DNA of 6,554 bases from an uncultured Akkermansia sp. GTDB lineage: Bacteria > Verrucomicrobiota > Verrucomicrobiia > Verrucomicrobiales > Akkermansiaceae. This document shows positions 6,532-6,554 of the stretch, piece by piece (the first letter of the stretch is position 1; the number at the start of each line of letters is the position of its first letter). The stretch covers positions 1-6,554 of the forward strand of contig CAAFXA010000372.1 of NCBI GenBank assembly GCA_900766865.1, written 5' to 3'. The notes beneath the pieces were generated by a model. The model saw only the letters and a program-made list of their open reading frames with translations. It made no database searches and had not been told where the DNA came from. The position numbers were made by a program, and so were the translations under genes.

Positions 6532-6554
6532 CCCCTCAGAGCGCGACAAATTGA

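Noticed and set aside
6498..6554. Two minus-strand frames entering from the right edge, ending in ...RVCWYK-stop (6498) and ...PTRLLV-stop (6502)
   Set aside because: Each has fewer than 20 codons visible, and nothing distinguishes which, if either, is the end of a real gene.

Overview
The window is dominated by one very large minus-strand gene (395-6124) encoding an Rhs/YD-repeat protein of about 1,909 residues. Its layout is an N-terminal beta-rich region, a symmetric cysteine cluster, a long YD-repeat core, a degenerate core-end motif ending in DYLGL, and a 184-residue C-terminal tip that looks like the toxin of a polymorphic toxin system. The organism is most likely a Verrucomicrobiota-type bacterium, perhaps a gut Akkermansia relative. 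This rests on the visibly GC-rich core and on core phrases (WMCCGPLRETD; EWGTALQPACFGYD) that resemble Rhs proteins I associate with that phylum. It is an impression, not a search result.

Region by region: 1-123 holds the start of a second minus-strand gene that runs off the left edge and encodes a protein with an early transmembrane helix. 124-394 is an AT-rich intergenic stretch with one strong bulged hairpin (189-229). From 395 to about 1075 the Rhs gene is AT-rich and encodes the end of the core plus the tip. From about 1080 to 6124 the same gene is GC-rich. 6125-6255 is a short leader with no promoter I can defend. 6256-6477 is a small minus-strand reading frame whose first half reads like the C-terminal end of a Hint/intein domain (VTIFDLP...HYFV...LVLHN), so it is probably a remnant of another processed protein. 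6498-6531 is a near-perfect 14-bp inverted repeat with a 6-bp centre.

Together these parts look like a toxin-delivery locus with cassette exchange at the 3' end. The conserved Rhs shell is native in composition. The tip and the DNA downstream of it, including the membrane-protein gene in the usual immunity position, are AT-rich and were probably acquired together. The most interesting point is the tip. It has predicted alternating strands and helices, a His (1839) at the end of one hydrophobic strand and a Cys (1878) at the end of the next, 39 residues later. That arrangement is reminiscent of caspase/CHAT-like cysteine proteases. This is an inference from pattern only.
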